64,000 nt of DNA from Caprella mutica (GCA_947561585.1 CANNZV010000520.1:186001-250000), one strand, 5' to 3'; positions 35,440-46,474 are shown, counted from the stretch's first letter. Made by a program: numbers and translations. The notes: generated by a model not told the origin, from the sequence alone.

Positions 35440-35880
35440 TTATTTTAGTAAAATAAATATTACTATCTTCATTTTATTTATTTCAACATATTACCTATTA
35501 GCTAATACCTTTATTTTATTTATTATAACGCAATACCTATACGTATTAATACTTTTACCTAAACTATATATACCTATTAGCTAAATTACATTTGTTGAGT
35601 GGATTAGATTAATCATTAAATCAAATGAAGCGAGAATAATCTCGGTTAGTTTATTACTAAATATTGTAATAAACTTCATAAAAATTATCAAACTAAGTTA
35701 ATTAGTAACTAAATAATCTTAGTAATCTAGGTAGGTAGTTCTCTAGTAATTAATTAATCTAGGTAAAAGTAACTAACCTATTTAATTAGTAGATAACTTA
35801 TAACCCAGGTAATTAGTAATTTTAACTATCCTAGGTAATTAACAGTTACTAACTACCTAGGTTAGTTACCTAGTTTGAAA
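35440..35880. repeat. Degenerate CTAGGTAATTA / TACCTATTAG-rich tract
   Basis: Inside the Harbinger-like element, just right of the hAT insertion. CTAGGTA, TTAGTAA and ACCTATTAG recur irregularly, including ACTACCTAGG and its inverted neighbour GTTACCTAG. It reads as a decayed short tandem repeat. Confidence 0.5.
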
Positions 35881-36066
35881 AAATAGAGGAGGGCTTAATT
35901 ATGTCGCCGATATGAGTAGTTAATTGCACGGCATGTAAATCCACGAGATTAAAAAGTCAATACACGTGTGGACGCTATTGACTTTTGAATCAAAAGTCTG
36001 GTGGAAAAGCGGAGAAAAAAGTCTGGTGGAAAGACTTAAAAAACCCTACGTGTGTACGGCCCTTTA

Positions 36067-36402
36067 GTATGGAAATACTCAAAAAAATGTCCTTATATCT
36101 CTTATAAACCACATAGTTTACTAAACTTACATGAATATAACGTAAAGTAGGCAATTAATATATGAATAAATAGCTCTAATTTATTTTTTTACTTTGAATG
36201 CATTGTGACAATATAGAGAAGAACATCTCGTCTATATTGTTTGTTTTGTATAGCAGACACTTAAACAGGAGTATCATCATGTCAAAATGAAGATACCTAA
36301 TGCATTACCAGATCAAATCACCTCCCAGATCGCATTTTAAACTAGCACCAAAATTGTTTATTTAAGTTTGTAAAAGACTTAACGAAAAAAAAATTGTACT
36401 AT
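36067..36402. other. AT-rich spacer with a small hairpin
   Basis: ACAATATAGA and TCTATATTGT form a 10-bp stem at 36208-36240. It also holds the inverted CTAGCACC word described at 32405-32824. No gene. Confidence 0.45.
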
Positions 36403-36728
36403 GAACTTAATTAATTTCTATTCTAACAGTAGGCTTCTTTTCATTTTTACCGGTGAGAAAAGTATTTGTATATAAAAAGGAAAAGCAAGTTATTTTTTCT
36501 ATTTTATGTAATTTAGCCAGTCTATTCCTGCACGGCTCAATTAATGATTGGTACACATTAAATGGTATTTTTTCCAAATCTTCTTGACATTTTATTGTCT
36601 TCAATCTTCTTGATGTTCTTCAATGTTCTTCAATGTTCTTGATATTTGTTAGAACTCTTTCCTAAATTTAAATTTTCAAATATATCCTTAAATTTTCTAT
36701 TGTGAACTGACTTGGCCATTGCAAGACA
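36403..36728 (-). pseudogene. Tc1-like transposase C-terminal relic, minus strand
   Basis: From 36728 downward the minus strand reads QWPSQ, then FTIENLRIYLKI, equivalent to the WPSQSPDLNPIENLW motif of Tc1 transposases with part deleted. In another frame it continues IKCQEDLEKIPFNVYQSLIE then PCRNRLAKLHKIEK, matching the IP.EYCQ.LV.S...R...VI.AKG tail of Tc1 proteins. Frame changes and the missing DDE core make it inactive. The 65-codon frame at 36407-36604 is the tail part. It faces a plus-strand relic of the same region. Confidence 0.72.
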
Positions 36729-36785
36729 TATCCAAGAAAAAAGTTTGCTGAAAATGATGTTCTTGTCTTGCAATGGCCAAGTCAG
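36707..36785. repeat. Perfect 22-bp inverted repeat
   Basis: CTGACTTGGCCATTGCAAGA plus CA (36707-36728) and its exact complement (36764-36785), separated by 35 bp. The arms are the WPSQ-coding part of two opposed Tc1 transposase relics, so this is where the two copies meet. Confidence 0.93.
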
Positions 36786-36970
36786 TCCGCCGTCTTGAAC
36801 CCAATGTTGAATTTAAGCGATGTTAGGAAATTTAAATTGGGAAAAGAGTTCGAACAAATAGCCAGAGCTTGAAGACAATATGTCAAGAAGATTGGGACAA
36901 AAGGCAATTCAATAGAGACGAACAGAAATAGACTTGTAGCTGTTAAACTCAATTTAAGGTATTTCACATA
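36764..36970 (+). pseudogene. Tc1-like transposase C-terminal relic, plus strand
   Basis: The plus strand reads QWPSQSAVLNPMLNLSDVRK, then KFKLGKEFEQIARA and a stop, then QYVKKIGTKGNSIETNRNRL followed by VAVKLNLRYFT and a stop. WPSQS-x-x-LNP and the NRLVAV tail are characteristic of Tc1 transposase C-termini. It is inverted relative to the relic at 36403-36728. Alignment of the two suggests a duplicated 3' transposase segment in head-to-head arrangement. Confidence 0.7.
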
Positions 36971-37466
36971 ATATTCTTCACGTAAAATAATGCGCTAACA
37001 TTTTTACCAGTAAAACTAAAAGAAATCTGTTAGAATAATTTTTGAATAAGTATGTAATTGTTATTTAATAGTATTTAACTCTCAGCATTAAAAGTCTTTT
37101 CCGTACACAATGTTTTTAATGTGCACGAACATTCGTTCAACAACCCATTCGGTTTAGAAAAAAGAAAGATTGAAAGCCATTCCATATTCCTCACTTGCTG
37201 ATAAGTTAATCCCACTGTATTACACACTCTATCTGCGATTGAAGAATTTATATTATGAAATGGCATTACTCACACTGGAGATGTGTGGTAACATATGCTA
37301 GTGGAACTATTAATATTGTGAAGACATCTGTTAAGAAATGAAACTACCGGATTATTGGAAAATCTAGACTATCCATAAGGAGTGAAATTCAAACGCTGTT
37401 TTCTGAGGAATTGTTTCGCATTGGCAACTTTTTGATATCAACTGTTATAGGAAAAAACTTCATTAT
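36971..37466. other. AT-rich spacer, no gene seen
   Basis: A 63-codon minus-strand frame at 37075-37266 shows no recognisable domain. Confidence 0.45.
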
Positions 37467-37832
37467 AGTAGAACACCTCTATAATGAAATTCAATTAGTT
37501 CACTATAGAGAGTTTACTCTACTATAGAGGATTTGAGAGATGAATAGAAAACGGCCTTTTCATGGCAGACTATACAAAATATTTTCATTTTTTTTTTAAA
37601 TAAATTCATTGTAGAGGGTTTTTCATTTCTCAGAACTCTAACAATCGATATGGTTCACTACACATGACTTCATCATAGAGGAGTTGCACTGGTAGAACTC
37701 CTCTATGATGAAATATAACTAATGTGTACTATATAGAGATTCACAGAAAACTTCATTTGTGGAGTCATTTGTGGCAGATTAAACTAAATATGTTAAATAT
37801 AGAGGTAAGTTGACTATAAAGGAGTTCCACTG
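37467..37832. mobile_element. Two fused pogo-like MITEs, GTAGAACTCCTCTATA ends
   Basis: The left end is TAGTAGAACACCTCTATAAT; the right end, reverse-complemented, is CAGTGGAACTCCTTTATAG with TA beyond (37833-37834). In the middle (about 37681-37710) a right-type end GAGTTGCACTG runs straight into a left-type end GTAGAACTCCTCTATGATG, so two copies are fused head-to-tail. CAGT.GAAC..CTCTATA is a pogo-like terminus. Confidence 0.72.
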
Positions 37833-37834
37833 TA

Positions 37835-38195
37835 TAAAAGAATGCACACTATTTTCTTTCCCCGATAGTACTCACATAGTCAGTATTATACCTTGGAAAG
37901 TTTGGAAACACAGGATTTATGTTGCCTCGAAGTTCCTATTTGACAGCCTGAAAGCTATGATATTTCAAAGTTTTTTCGGAACTCTAGCGTTATTACAGGG
38001 CTTACCAAGCTGTCTGCCTTTGAATTCAGGTAACAATTCGACACGGAAAACAATTTTCTTATATATATGTATATATACATTGAATTGAGTTGTCGACTAC
38101 ATTACGTGTGCTTTAAAATTTGAATTGCAAATGTTAATATTAAGTCCAATGTAAATGTTCCCGATAGATTTAATAATTACATAAATATACTAAAA
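37835..38195. other. AT-rich spacer, no gene seen
   Basis: A 92-codon plus frame from 37810 has no domain and overlaps the MITE end. Nothing else recognised. Confidence 0.4.
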
Positions 38196-38440
38196 CAGGC
38201 ACTGTTAGAGCACATACCTTCGCCACCGCTTATAAATGACCTTGACCATTCAATATTTCTTGAGTTATTTAGAATCTTACACCTTGACCTTTAACCCAAT
38301 CGCTCCCAAAATTTAACCAAATGGTTCCTGGGTAAGGACTAATCGTCCCACTAATTTGGTTGAATACTTCCGAGTTATGCAAATCGCTATAGTTTATAAA
38401 TATATCCAAAAACATAACCATCCCAAATTTTGTGAAGGTA
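38196..38440. mobile_element. Dispersed CCTTGACC-block repeat, copy 3 (truncated)
   Basis: Starts AGGCACTGTTAGAGCACATA, then CCTTCGCCACCGC; ends CCCAAATTTTGTGAAGGTAA. Only about 245 bp remain, with two CCTTGACC words, so most internal blocks are deleted compared with copies 1 and 2. Confidence 0.75.
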
Positions 38441-40108
38441 ATAACTTTCTTGAAAGGTTTTTCTATAGTGCTGATAGTAAGACAACCGATACAGTGCATC
38501 TTATTGAGGGTGTGGAAACACATCAGAAAAATACGAGAAGACTACCGAAAGTTACTCGAAGACTATGTTATCGTGGCTACCGGAAGACTGAAAAGATTAC
38601 CGGATGGTTGTCGGAAGACTGCTACAGGACTCTGAAAAACAACAAAAAACCACTTGAGGGGTGACTAAGACCTACAAAGCCTTTCGCTTGTCTGCCTATA
38701 GTCTTTCATTGTTTTCCAGTTGTATAAATTGGTAGTGAATAAGAAAATCAATTAAAAACAATAAATGTCAATTAAAAACATAGAAAAACAAATCAACTCG
38801 ATCTGAGGTGCTCGTATTATCTGACACATACAAAAATATCCTATATTTATTCTATACAACTAAGCTTATTTGCCTCTAGCCAGTTAGAGACCGATCATAT
38901 TATTAGGTTTGAGCGCTATTTTTAATATTTTCCAGACTATTTAAAGAAGTGGACATGTCGTAAGCAAATAGACTAAATGATTATTCTAAATTTGGTAAAT
39001 CGTTATCAAATTTAAAAAATAATAAAGAACCCAATATGCTGCCCTGAATGATGGTTCATAAACAAAATTAGCATCTCAGTCTGATTTATATCAGCAAATT
39101 GATTGCGACTGACAGATGTGATCGAAAACATTTCAAATGGCCTTTCTTGCTCCACAAAATTCCAATTTTTTATATAATATTCCCTAGTATACACTATAGA
39201 GAAGCTAATTAACAGTTCCAGTTATTTCTTATATACTTCATGAGAATGAACTCACCACTTCATATTATCAATGACACAAAAAACACATTAGTACCTCATA
39301 TCGACGCGTGAGGTAATAACTCTAGGAAGCTTCCACTACCTCTGACAACTGTTACTGTAATACCTCTATATTATTTATCATCGAAGAGAGGAACTTTGCA
39401 GCTTGAGTTATCATTCTTCGATAGAGAAATTGAATAGGATGCCGTACATTGGTAAGGTTTTTCTTTTTCGTAGAGTCATGGGTTTTCGATTAGGAAAGTT
39501 GTAACTTAATATCCCCCAATTCTCCTGCAGTCAGAACTAAGGGTCGAGGTGCTTTATTTAAAGCTGACATTTAACAACACTCTGTCCTATCGTATTGCAT
39601 CGGATCTCTTGGAATAAATGTCATTCCAGCCTCAGGAATTAATAATCAGAGCGTGACGTAGTGGGAATTCTAAAAGGAATCCTCGTGGAAATCTAATCTT
39701 CAGATTATAATTCCTAATACCTCGGTTACTCAAGTGTGAGATGAGAAAATCAGCCATCATTGGAACTTTGGCAGATTAAACATGAAAAAATACTTGGATT
39801 TTACAATTGAGGTAATGCTCAAAAAATGGTGGGTGGTAATTTGGTCGAAAATAATAATTGCTCGAAAAGCAATTGCTCGTAAAGCAATTGCTCGAATATT
39901 CAATTGCTCGAAGTCGCCAAAGTTCCACACTCTCTTAACAGGGGAAGTCAATGAATAATATGAATTTACCTTCTTTTCAAATTGATGAATTTAAATATCA
40001 AATAAGAAAAATAAAGTCCGAATTTTAATAATTGATCAAATTTTTAAATATTTAGTTATTTGACATTTTGTGTACTTAATGAGTTACTAAACATTGTATG
40101 TGTACAAT
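38441..40108. other. Spacer with short repeat motifs, no gene seen
   Basis: GAAGACT recurs four times with ACCGGA-like neighbours at 38536-38625, inside a 102-codon plus frame (38356-38664) with no recognisable domain. No host gene recognised. Confidence 0.4.
39761..39927. mobile_element. Candidate 167-bp MITE with internal CAATTGCTCG repeats
   Basis: TGGAACTTTGGC (39761-39772) and GCCAAAGTTCCA (39916-39927) are perfect inverted 12-mers. Between them AATTGCTCG occurs four times (39856-39910) as a short imperfect tandem repeat. No convincing target duplication, so the mobile-element call is tentative. Confidence 0.45.
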
Positions 40109-41680
40109 ACATGTCTGTCGTCTCACTGTACATGTCTCTACTCTCACTGTACATGTCTCTACTCTCACTGTACATGTCTCTCATCTCACTGTACATGTCT
40201 CTACTCTCACTGTACATGTCTCTACTCTCACTGTACATGTCTCTCATCTCACTGTACATGTCTCTCCTCTCACTGTACATGTCTCTCATCTCACTGTACA
40301 TGTCTCTCCTCTCACTGTACATGTCTCTTCTCTCACTGTACATGTCTCTACTCTCACTGTACATGTCTCTCCTCTCACTGTACATGTCTCTCCTCTCACT
40401 GTACATGTCTCTACTCTCACTGTACATGTCTCTACTCTCACTGTACATGTCTCTCATCTCACTGTACATGTCTCTCCTCTCACTGTACATGTCTCTCATC
40501 TCACTGTACATGTCTCTCCTCTCACTGTACATGTCTCTTCTCTCACTGTACATGTCTCTACTCTCACTGTACATGTCTCTCCTCTCACTGTACATGTCTC
40601 TCCTCTCACTGTACATGTCTCTACTCTCACTGTACATGTCTCTACTCTCACTGTACATGTCTCTACTCTCACTGTACATGTCTCTACTCTCACTGTACAT
40701 GTCTCTCATCTCACTGTACATGTCTCTACTCTCACTGTACATGTCTCTACTCTCACTGTACATGTCTCTCATCTCACTGTACATGTCTCTCCTCTCACTG
40801 TACATGTCTCTCATCTCACTGTACATGTCTCTCCTCTCACTGTACATGTCTCTTCTCTCACTGTACATGTCTCTACTCTCACTGTACATGTCTCTCCTCT
40901 CACTGTACATGTCTCTCCTCTCACTGTACATGTCTCTACTCTCACTGTACATGTCTCTACTCTCACTGTACATGTCTCTCATCTCACTGTACATGTCTCT
41001 CATCTCACTGTACATGTCTCTACTCTCACTGTACATGTCTCTCATCTCACTGTACATGTCTCTCATCTCACTGTACATGTCTCTACTCTCACTGTACATG
41101 TCTCTCATCTCACTGTACATGTCTCTCATCTCACTGTACATGTCTCTACTCTCACTGTACATGTCTCTCATCTCACTGTACATGTCTCTCATCGCACTGT
41201 ACATGTCTCTCATATCACTGTACATGTCTCTCATCTCACTGTACATGTCTCTCATCACACTGTACATGTCTCTACTCTCACTGTACATGTCTCTCCTCTC
41301 ACTGTACATGTCTCTACTCTCACTGTACATGTCTCTCATCTCACTGTACATGTCTCTCATCTCACTGTACATGTCTCTACTCTCACTGTACATGTCTCTC
41401 ATCACACTGTACATGTCTCTACTCTCACTGTACATGTCTCTCCTCTCACTGTACATGTCTCTACTCTCACTGTACATGTCTCTCATTTCACTGCACAGGT
41501 CTCTCATCTCACTGTACATGTCTCTACTCTCACTGTACATGTCTCTCATCACACTGTACATGTCTCTACTCTCACTGTACATGTCTCTCCTCTCACTGTA
41601 CATGTCTCTCCTCTCACTGTATATGTCTCTCACCTCACTGTACATGTCTCTCCTCTCACTGTACATGTCTCTCACCTCAC
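40109..41680. repeat. 21-bp tandem array, open on both strands
   Basis: About 75 copies of a 21-bp unit with core TGTACATGTCTCTCATCTC. The variable triplet ATC, CTC, TAC or TTC makes a readable code along the array. A ten-unit pattern (210 bp) is repeated back to back near 40245-40665 and partly again later, and a three-unit ACTC-ATC-ATC pattern repeats near 40990-41160. Because the unit is seven codons without stops, all three plus frames (up to 545 codons) and one minus frame (539 codons, RDMYSES heptads) are open. I treat all as artefacts. Confidence 0.97.
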
Positions 41681-41930
41681 ATCTCTTTAAGTGTTGACGG
41701 GCTCTCTTAAAACTCTCTTCCTCTTCTCAAGTTCAATATTGTTAATATTCTCGAGTCGATATATTTTTTTCTCCCAAATGTCGAAAATAGACATTTAACA
41801 GTGCGGAAAACTCTGGAAAAGATTGAAAAGTATAAGAAACTTCAAAAGAAAATGAAAATGACTTTGCAAAGTCTTGAATAGGATCCTTCACATATATATT
41901 ACTTCATCTATTCTTCTCTTTATTACTTAG
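41681..41930. other. Spacer between arrays
   Basis: Unique AT-rich sequence, no feature recognised. Confidence 0.5.
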
Positions 41931-44008
41931 CATCTGCTCCAGTCAATTACTTAGCATCTCCTCAAGTCTATTACTTAGCATCTGCTCCAGTCAATTACTT
42001 AGCATCTGCTGCAGTCTATTACTTAGCATCTCCTCCAGTCTATTACTTAGCATCTGCTGCAGTATATTACTTAGCATCTGCTCCAGTCTATTACTTAGCA
42101 TCTGCTCCAGTCAATTACTTATCATCTGCTGCAGTTTATTACTTAGCATCTCCTCCTGTCTATTACTTAGCATCTGCTGCAGTATATTACTTAGCATCTG
42201 CTCCAGTCTATTACTTAGCATCTGCTCCAGTCAATTACTTATCATCTGCTGCAGTATATTACTTAGCATCTGCTCCAGTCTATTACTTAGCATCTGCTCC
42301 AGTCAATTACTTATCATCTGTTGCAGTATATTACTTAGCATCTGCTCCAGCCTATTACTTAGCATCTGCTCCAGTCAATTACTTAGCATCTGCTCCAGTC
42401 TATTACTTAACATCTGGTCCAGTCTATTACTTATCTTCTGCTCCACTCTATTACTTAACATCTGCTCCAGTCTCTTACTTAACATCTGCTCCAGTCAATT
42501 ACTTATCATCTGTTGCAGTATATTACTTAGCATCTGCTCCAGTCTATTACTTAGCATCTGCTCCAGTCAATTACTTAGCATCTGTTGCAGTATATTACTT
42601 AGCATCTGCTCCAGTCTATTACTTAGCATCTGCTCCAGTCTATTACTTAGCATCTGCTCTAGTCTATTACTTAGCATCTGCTCCAGTCTATTACTTATCA
42701 TCTGCTCCAGTCTATTACTTAGCTTCTGCTCCACTCTATTACTTAGCTTCTGCTCCAGTCTATTACTTAACATCTGCTCCAGTCAATTACTTATCATCTG
42801 TTGCAGTATATTACTTAGCATCTGCTCCAGTCTATTACTTAGCATCTGTTGCAGTATATTACTTAGCATCTGCTCCAGTCTATTACTTAGCATATGCTCC
42901 AATCTATTACTTAGCATCTGCTCCAGTCTATTACTTAGCATATGCTCCAGTCAATTACTTAGCATCTGTTGCAGTATATTACTTGCATCTGCTCCAGTCT
43001 ATTACTTAGCATCTGCTCCAGTCTATTACTTAGCATCTGCTCCAGTCTATTACTTAGCATATGCTCCAGTCTATTACTTAGCATCTGTTGCAGTATATTA
43101 CTTAGCATCTGCTCCAGTCTATTACTTAGCATATGCTACAGTCAATTACTTAGCATCTGTTGCAGTATATTACTTAGCATCTGCTCCAGTCTATTACTTA
43201 ACATCTGCTCCAGTCAATTACTTAGCATCTGATGCAGTCTATTACATAGCATCTGCTCCAGTCTATTACTTAGCATCTGCTCCACTCTATTACTTAGCTT
43301 CTGCTCCAGTCTAGTACTTAACATCTGCTCCAGTCTATTACTTAATATCTGCTCCAGTCTATTACTTAGCATCTGCTCCAGTCTATTACTTAGCTTCTGC
43401 TCCAGTCTATTACTTAGCGTCTGCTCCAGTATATTACTTAACATCTGCTCCAGTCTATTACTTAGCATCTGCTCCAGTCTATTACTTAGCTTCTGCTCCA
43501 GTCTATTACTTAACATCTGCTCCAGTCTATTACTTAGCATCTGCTCCAGTCTATTACTTAGCATCTGCTCCAGTCTATTACTTAGCGTCTGCTCCAGTAT
43601 ATTACTTAACATCTGCTCCAGTCTATTACTTAGCTTCTGCTCCAGTCTATTACTTAGCTTCTGCTCCACTCTATTACTTAGCTTCTGCTCCAGTCTATAA
43701 CTTAGCGTCTGCTCCAGTATATTACTTAACATCTGCTCCAGTCTATTACTTAGCTTCTGCTCCAGTCTATTGCTTAATATCTGCTCCAGTCTATTACTTA
43801 ACATCTGCTTCAGTCTATTACTTAGCTTCTGCTCCAGTCTATTACTTAGCTTCTGCTCCAGTCTATTACTTAGCTTCTGCTCCAGTCTATTACTTAGCTT
43901 CTGCTCCACTCTATTACTTAGCTTCTGCTCCAGTCTATTACTTAGCGTCTGCTTCACTCTATTACTTAGCTTCTGCTCCAGTCTATTACTTAGTGTCTGC
44001 TCCAGTCA
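41931..44008. repeat. 24-bp tandem array
   Basis: About 87 copies of a 24-bp unit with core TTACTTAGCATCTGCTCCAG followed by TCTA. The proximal half has many GTTGCAGTATA and CAGTCAATT variants arranged in two- and three-unit blocks; the distal half has TTAGCTTCTG and TTAGCGTCTG. Eight codons per unit give a minus-strand frame of 247 codons (LSNRLEQM octapeptides) at 43214-43957 and plus frames of LLLSICSS type. No evidence of a gene. Confidence 0.97.
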
Positions 44009-44287
44009 TATGTTGATCTTTCTCCTCCACTTTCATCATCCATCCAACTCCTCCCTTCTCCCAGTTCTTCGCTTACTGGTTGAGATTGATTTTCTAGGTT
44101 TCAGGTGGAAGGAGAGTCACCATGAGTGTAAAACCCTGACTCCGCTGGTGGTGAAGCCTGTGTACCAAGTCTTAGACCTGGTGCATGGGAAGAAATGAAA
44201 TTGGAGCAGAGGCAAAAGTGTTGCACTGAGATCACCCACAGATGGGCGTATGGCGCCTTTTGTGTGATCCTTCCCTTGTGACTCATT
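44009..44287. other. Non-repetitive island of higher GC between two arrays
   Basis: About 200 bp from 44085 has balanced base composition, unlike its surroundings. It includes GACTCCGCTGGTGGTGAAGC and AGATCACCCACAGATGGGCG. Plus-strand reading gives KTLTPLVVKPVYQVLDLVHG, KK and a stop. It may be a fragment of a transposon or processed sequence, but I recognise no family. Confidence 0.45.
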
Positions 44288-44413
44288 TCCTCTCTCTACT
44301 CTCATCTCTACTCTCATCTCTTCTCTCATCTCTTCTCTCATCTCTTCTCTCACCTCTTCTCTCATCTCTTCTCTCACCTCTTCTCTCACCACGTCTCTCA
44401 TCTCTTCTCTCAT
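44288..44413. repeat. 12-bp CT-rich tandem array
   Basis: About ten copies of TCATCTCTTCTC, with ACCTC, ACTCTC and CACGTC variants. Nearly pure pyrimidine on the plus strand. Confidence 0.92.
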
Positions 44414-44530
44414 AGCCTATCGCTTCAAATGAGGTTTGAATATTCAAAAGCTTTCTCAGGTCACAAAACATTTCACATTTTTATAAACTTTAGTTTCATC
44501 GAACAGGAAATTTGCCCTCAAGATTCACCG

Positions 44531-44654
44531 CTCGATAGACCCAGTGAGTGGGGGATAGACCCAGTGAGTGGGCGATAGATTTAGCGAGTGGAGATAGACC
44601 CAGTGAGTGGGGCATAGACCCAGTGAGTGGGGGATAGACCCAGCGAGTGGGGGT
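44531..44654. repeat. 20-bp tandem array
   Basis: Six copies of ATAGACCCAGTGAGTGGGGG, the third diverged (ATAGATTTAGCGAGTGGAG). Confidence 0.94.
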
Positions 44655-45588
44655 CAATTACTTAATGCTAATTAATTGACTGATGTTCCGTCCAAATGGC
44701 AGTCCATTATAGATAAATTATTTTGCTGAACAGGTGATACTGTTGATAGATAGGAAACGTTTATATATCTCTATTCAATGTTATACTAGCAGAGTGTAGG
44801 ATAGAGTCTTTAACCAATAAGGCTATGCAAGTTTGAAATTTGTGTGAAGCATTTTTGTCCCACTTCTATTGTTGCATTAAATATTTATGTGTTTAAATAT
44901 AATATCATGCTTAAAGTTTAATTAACATGTTTGAAGTTTATTTTTTTGCATTCTACTTGGATATCAAGACAAAAACGGATTAACATTCCTGAAATATGTA
45001 GCACATAACTTACATTGAAAATATTATTATCACTCACGCTTTAAATGATCAGTGTGTGGATTTCAAGACGGAAATAAGACTGAGCTTCATTAATATTTCT
45101 ACAATATATAGCGCATACCTTACATTAATAAATAATTTTTTATTGTTGTTACTATATTTAACATGTTTAAATTGTAGATTTTGTCCACATCGTTGATGTA
45201 TAAACTGATTGTACTCTTTGTGCTCGTTGTCTTTTTTCTACAAACTATCGTCTCGTATAACAAATATTTTATTTGCCCCTACTTAAAACTCGAAATTACA
45301 TTCAAAATGAAAATTAACCTAACAATAATCAGATTTGCAGAACAAGAGGCTAAATAAAATTTGTTTAATAGTGTTTTGTAAGTAGAATTATCTTAGTCTC
45401 AAGTATAGAAGAAGCTTAGCAATGCACTAAGAAAATTTATATAATAAGATTCTCTTACATTTTATTAAACCACTTGAAAAGGAACAGTGGAATGAATATC
45501 ACAAAAGCTTATATAAAATAAAGATGATGATTTTTAAAATATTATTTTAGAAAATATGCAGTTCAACTTATAAATTTATTTATTTTCA
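44655..45588. other. AT-rich spacer, no gene seen
   Basis: Unique AT-rich sequence, no feature recognised. Confidence 0.5.
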
Positions 45589-45660
45589 GTGGAATTTTCC
45601 TCAGTGGAATTTTCCCAGTGGAATCTTCCGCAGTGTAACTTCCCTCAGTGGAATTTTCCT
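45589..45660. repeat. Short CAGTGGAATTTTCC tandem repeat
   Basis: Five imperfect 14- to 15-bp copies, with variants CAGTGGAATCTTCC and CAGTGTAACTTCCC. Confidence 0.88.
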
Positions 45661-45670
45661 AGAACTGTTG

Positions 45671-45710
45671 GTTGGTATCCATGATAGCTACAGGTATCAT
45701 GGATACCAAC
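45671..45710. repeat. Perfect 16-bp hairpin
   Basis: GTTGGTATCCATGATA and TATCATGGATACCAAC flank an 8-base loop, GCTACAGG. The TTGGTATCCATGATA arm also occurs at 4363-4377. Confidence 0.93.
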
Positions 45711-45772
45711 TTAAATGAATAATAACTATATAGTTTTTTCTTACATGGTTCAAAAGTCTCGAGGATAAAGTC

Positions 45773-45813
45773 TGGTGGAAAGACTTAAAAAACCCTAAAT
45801 GTGTACCGCCATT
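45773..45813. mobile_element. Single end of the Harbinger-like family
   Basis: GTCTGGTGGAAAGACTTAAA, then AAACCCTA and TGTGTAC, matches the right end of the element at 32828-36063. No left end is nearby, so this is a truncated relic. Confidence 0.75.
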
Positions 45814-46000
45814 TCTTCACACCATGCAGTTAGTAGGCAATGCACTGTATGCACAGCAATGCCAGGCAAGTACTAACACCGCCAATAACTGAGGCACAAA
45901 GTGAATATCCCAAAGAGGAAAGTTACAAACTTTGTACTTTCTAACTGATGTAACACCCAAACAGATTCGGATTGAATTGTTAGTGTGACTACATGCCTTT

Positions 46001-46238
46001 AATTTCACTGAGATTATCTACCTAAAGAATATGTTATTGTGAAAGAGTGATGAAGTTACTGTTAATGAATACATACTATACAATACTATGTATTACAGGA
46101 TAAGGAAGAAGTATAGCACTATTTGGGTACTTCTTCCTTTTCATGCGATTTATAGTATTATATATAGCATACATCAACCGTAACTTCATCATTCTTTCAC
46201 AATAACATATTCTTTAGATGCATAATCTCAGTGAAATA
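46001..46238. repeat. Long foldback with about 65-bp arms and an inner hairpin
   Basis: TTTCACTGAGATTAT (46003-46017) pairs with ATAATCTCAGTGAAA (46222-46236). AAAGAATATGTTATTGTGAA and GATGAAGTTAC pair with the matching words at 46177-46216. Within the loop GGAAGAAGTA and TACTTCTTCC pair again. The whole would fold into one hairpin of about 238 nt. Confidence 0.9.
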
Positions 46239-46474
46239 TAGTATAGTGTAGTAGTATATGAAAGTAGTTGAGATATTATATAAGAATAAATATTATAATA
46301 TTTGATTGGTAAATGCACAAACTATTGGATGCAATGCTATCTAAATTATTTTGCCATGTTCTTTAAGGAAACCATTAGGTTTTATTGTATTATCATTAAT
46401 TGCATTTAAATTTATCCTAGTTAATGCATTTTATTTATCTAATCAGTTTTTTTCTAAATTTAATTTAAATTAAT
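46239..46474. other. AT-rich spacer
   Basis: AT-rich unique sequence, no feature recognised. Confidence 0.5.

Larger units (their letters stand above)
32828..36063. mobile_element. PIF/Harbinger-like element interrupted by a hAT element
   Basis: The ends are AGGGCCGTACACACGCAGGG and, reverse-complemented, AGGGCCGTACACACGTAGGG. Both continue with TTTTTT and a shared GTCTTTCCACC. TTA stands outside each end (32825-32827 and 36064-36066), which fits the 3-bp duplication of PIF/Harbinger elements; a degenerate TTAA/TTTA is the alternative. Removing the nested hAT insertion leaves about 1 kb, non-autonomous. A detached single end of the same family is at 45773-45813. Confidence 0.82.

Noticed and set aside
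32658..36380. A larger Tc1-like element enclosing the Harbinger-like element
   Set aside because: Only a short inverted word (CTAGCACC region) supports it and the outer ends do not match convincingly; mentioned in spacer notes only.
40056..41697. Frames of about 540 codons on both strands over the 21-bp array
   Set aside because: Seven-codon repeat with no stops on either strand; simultaneous opening in four frames argues against coding.
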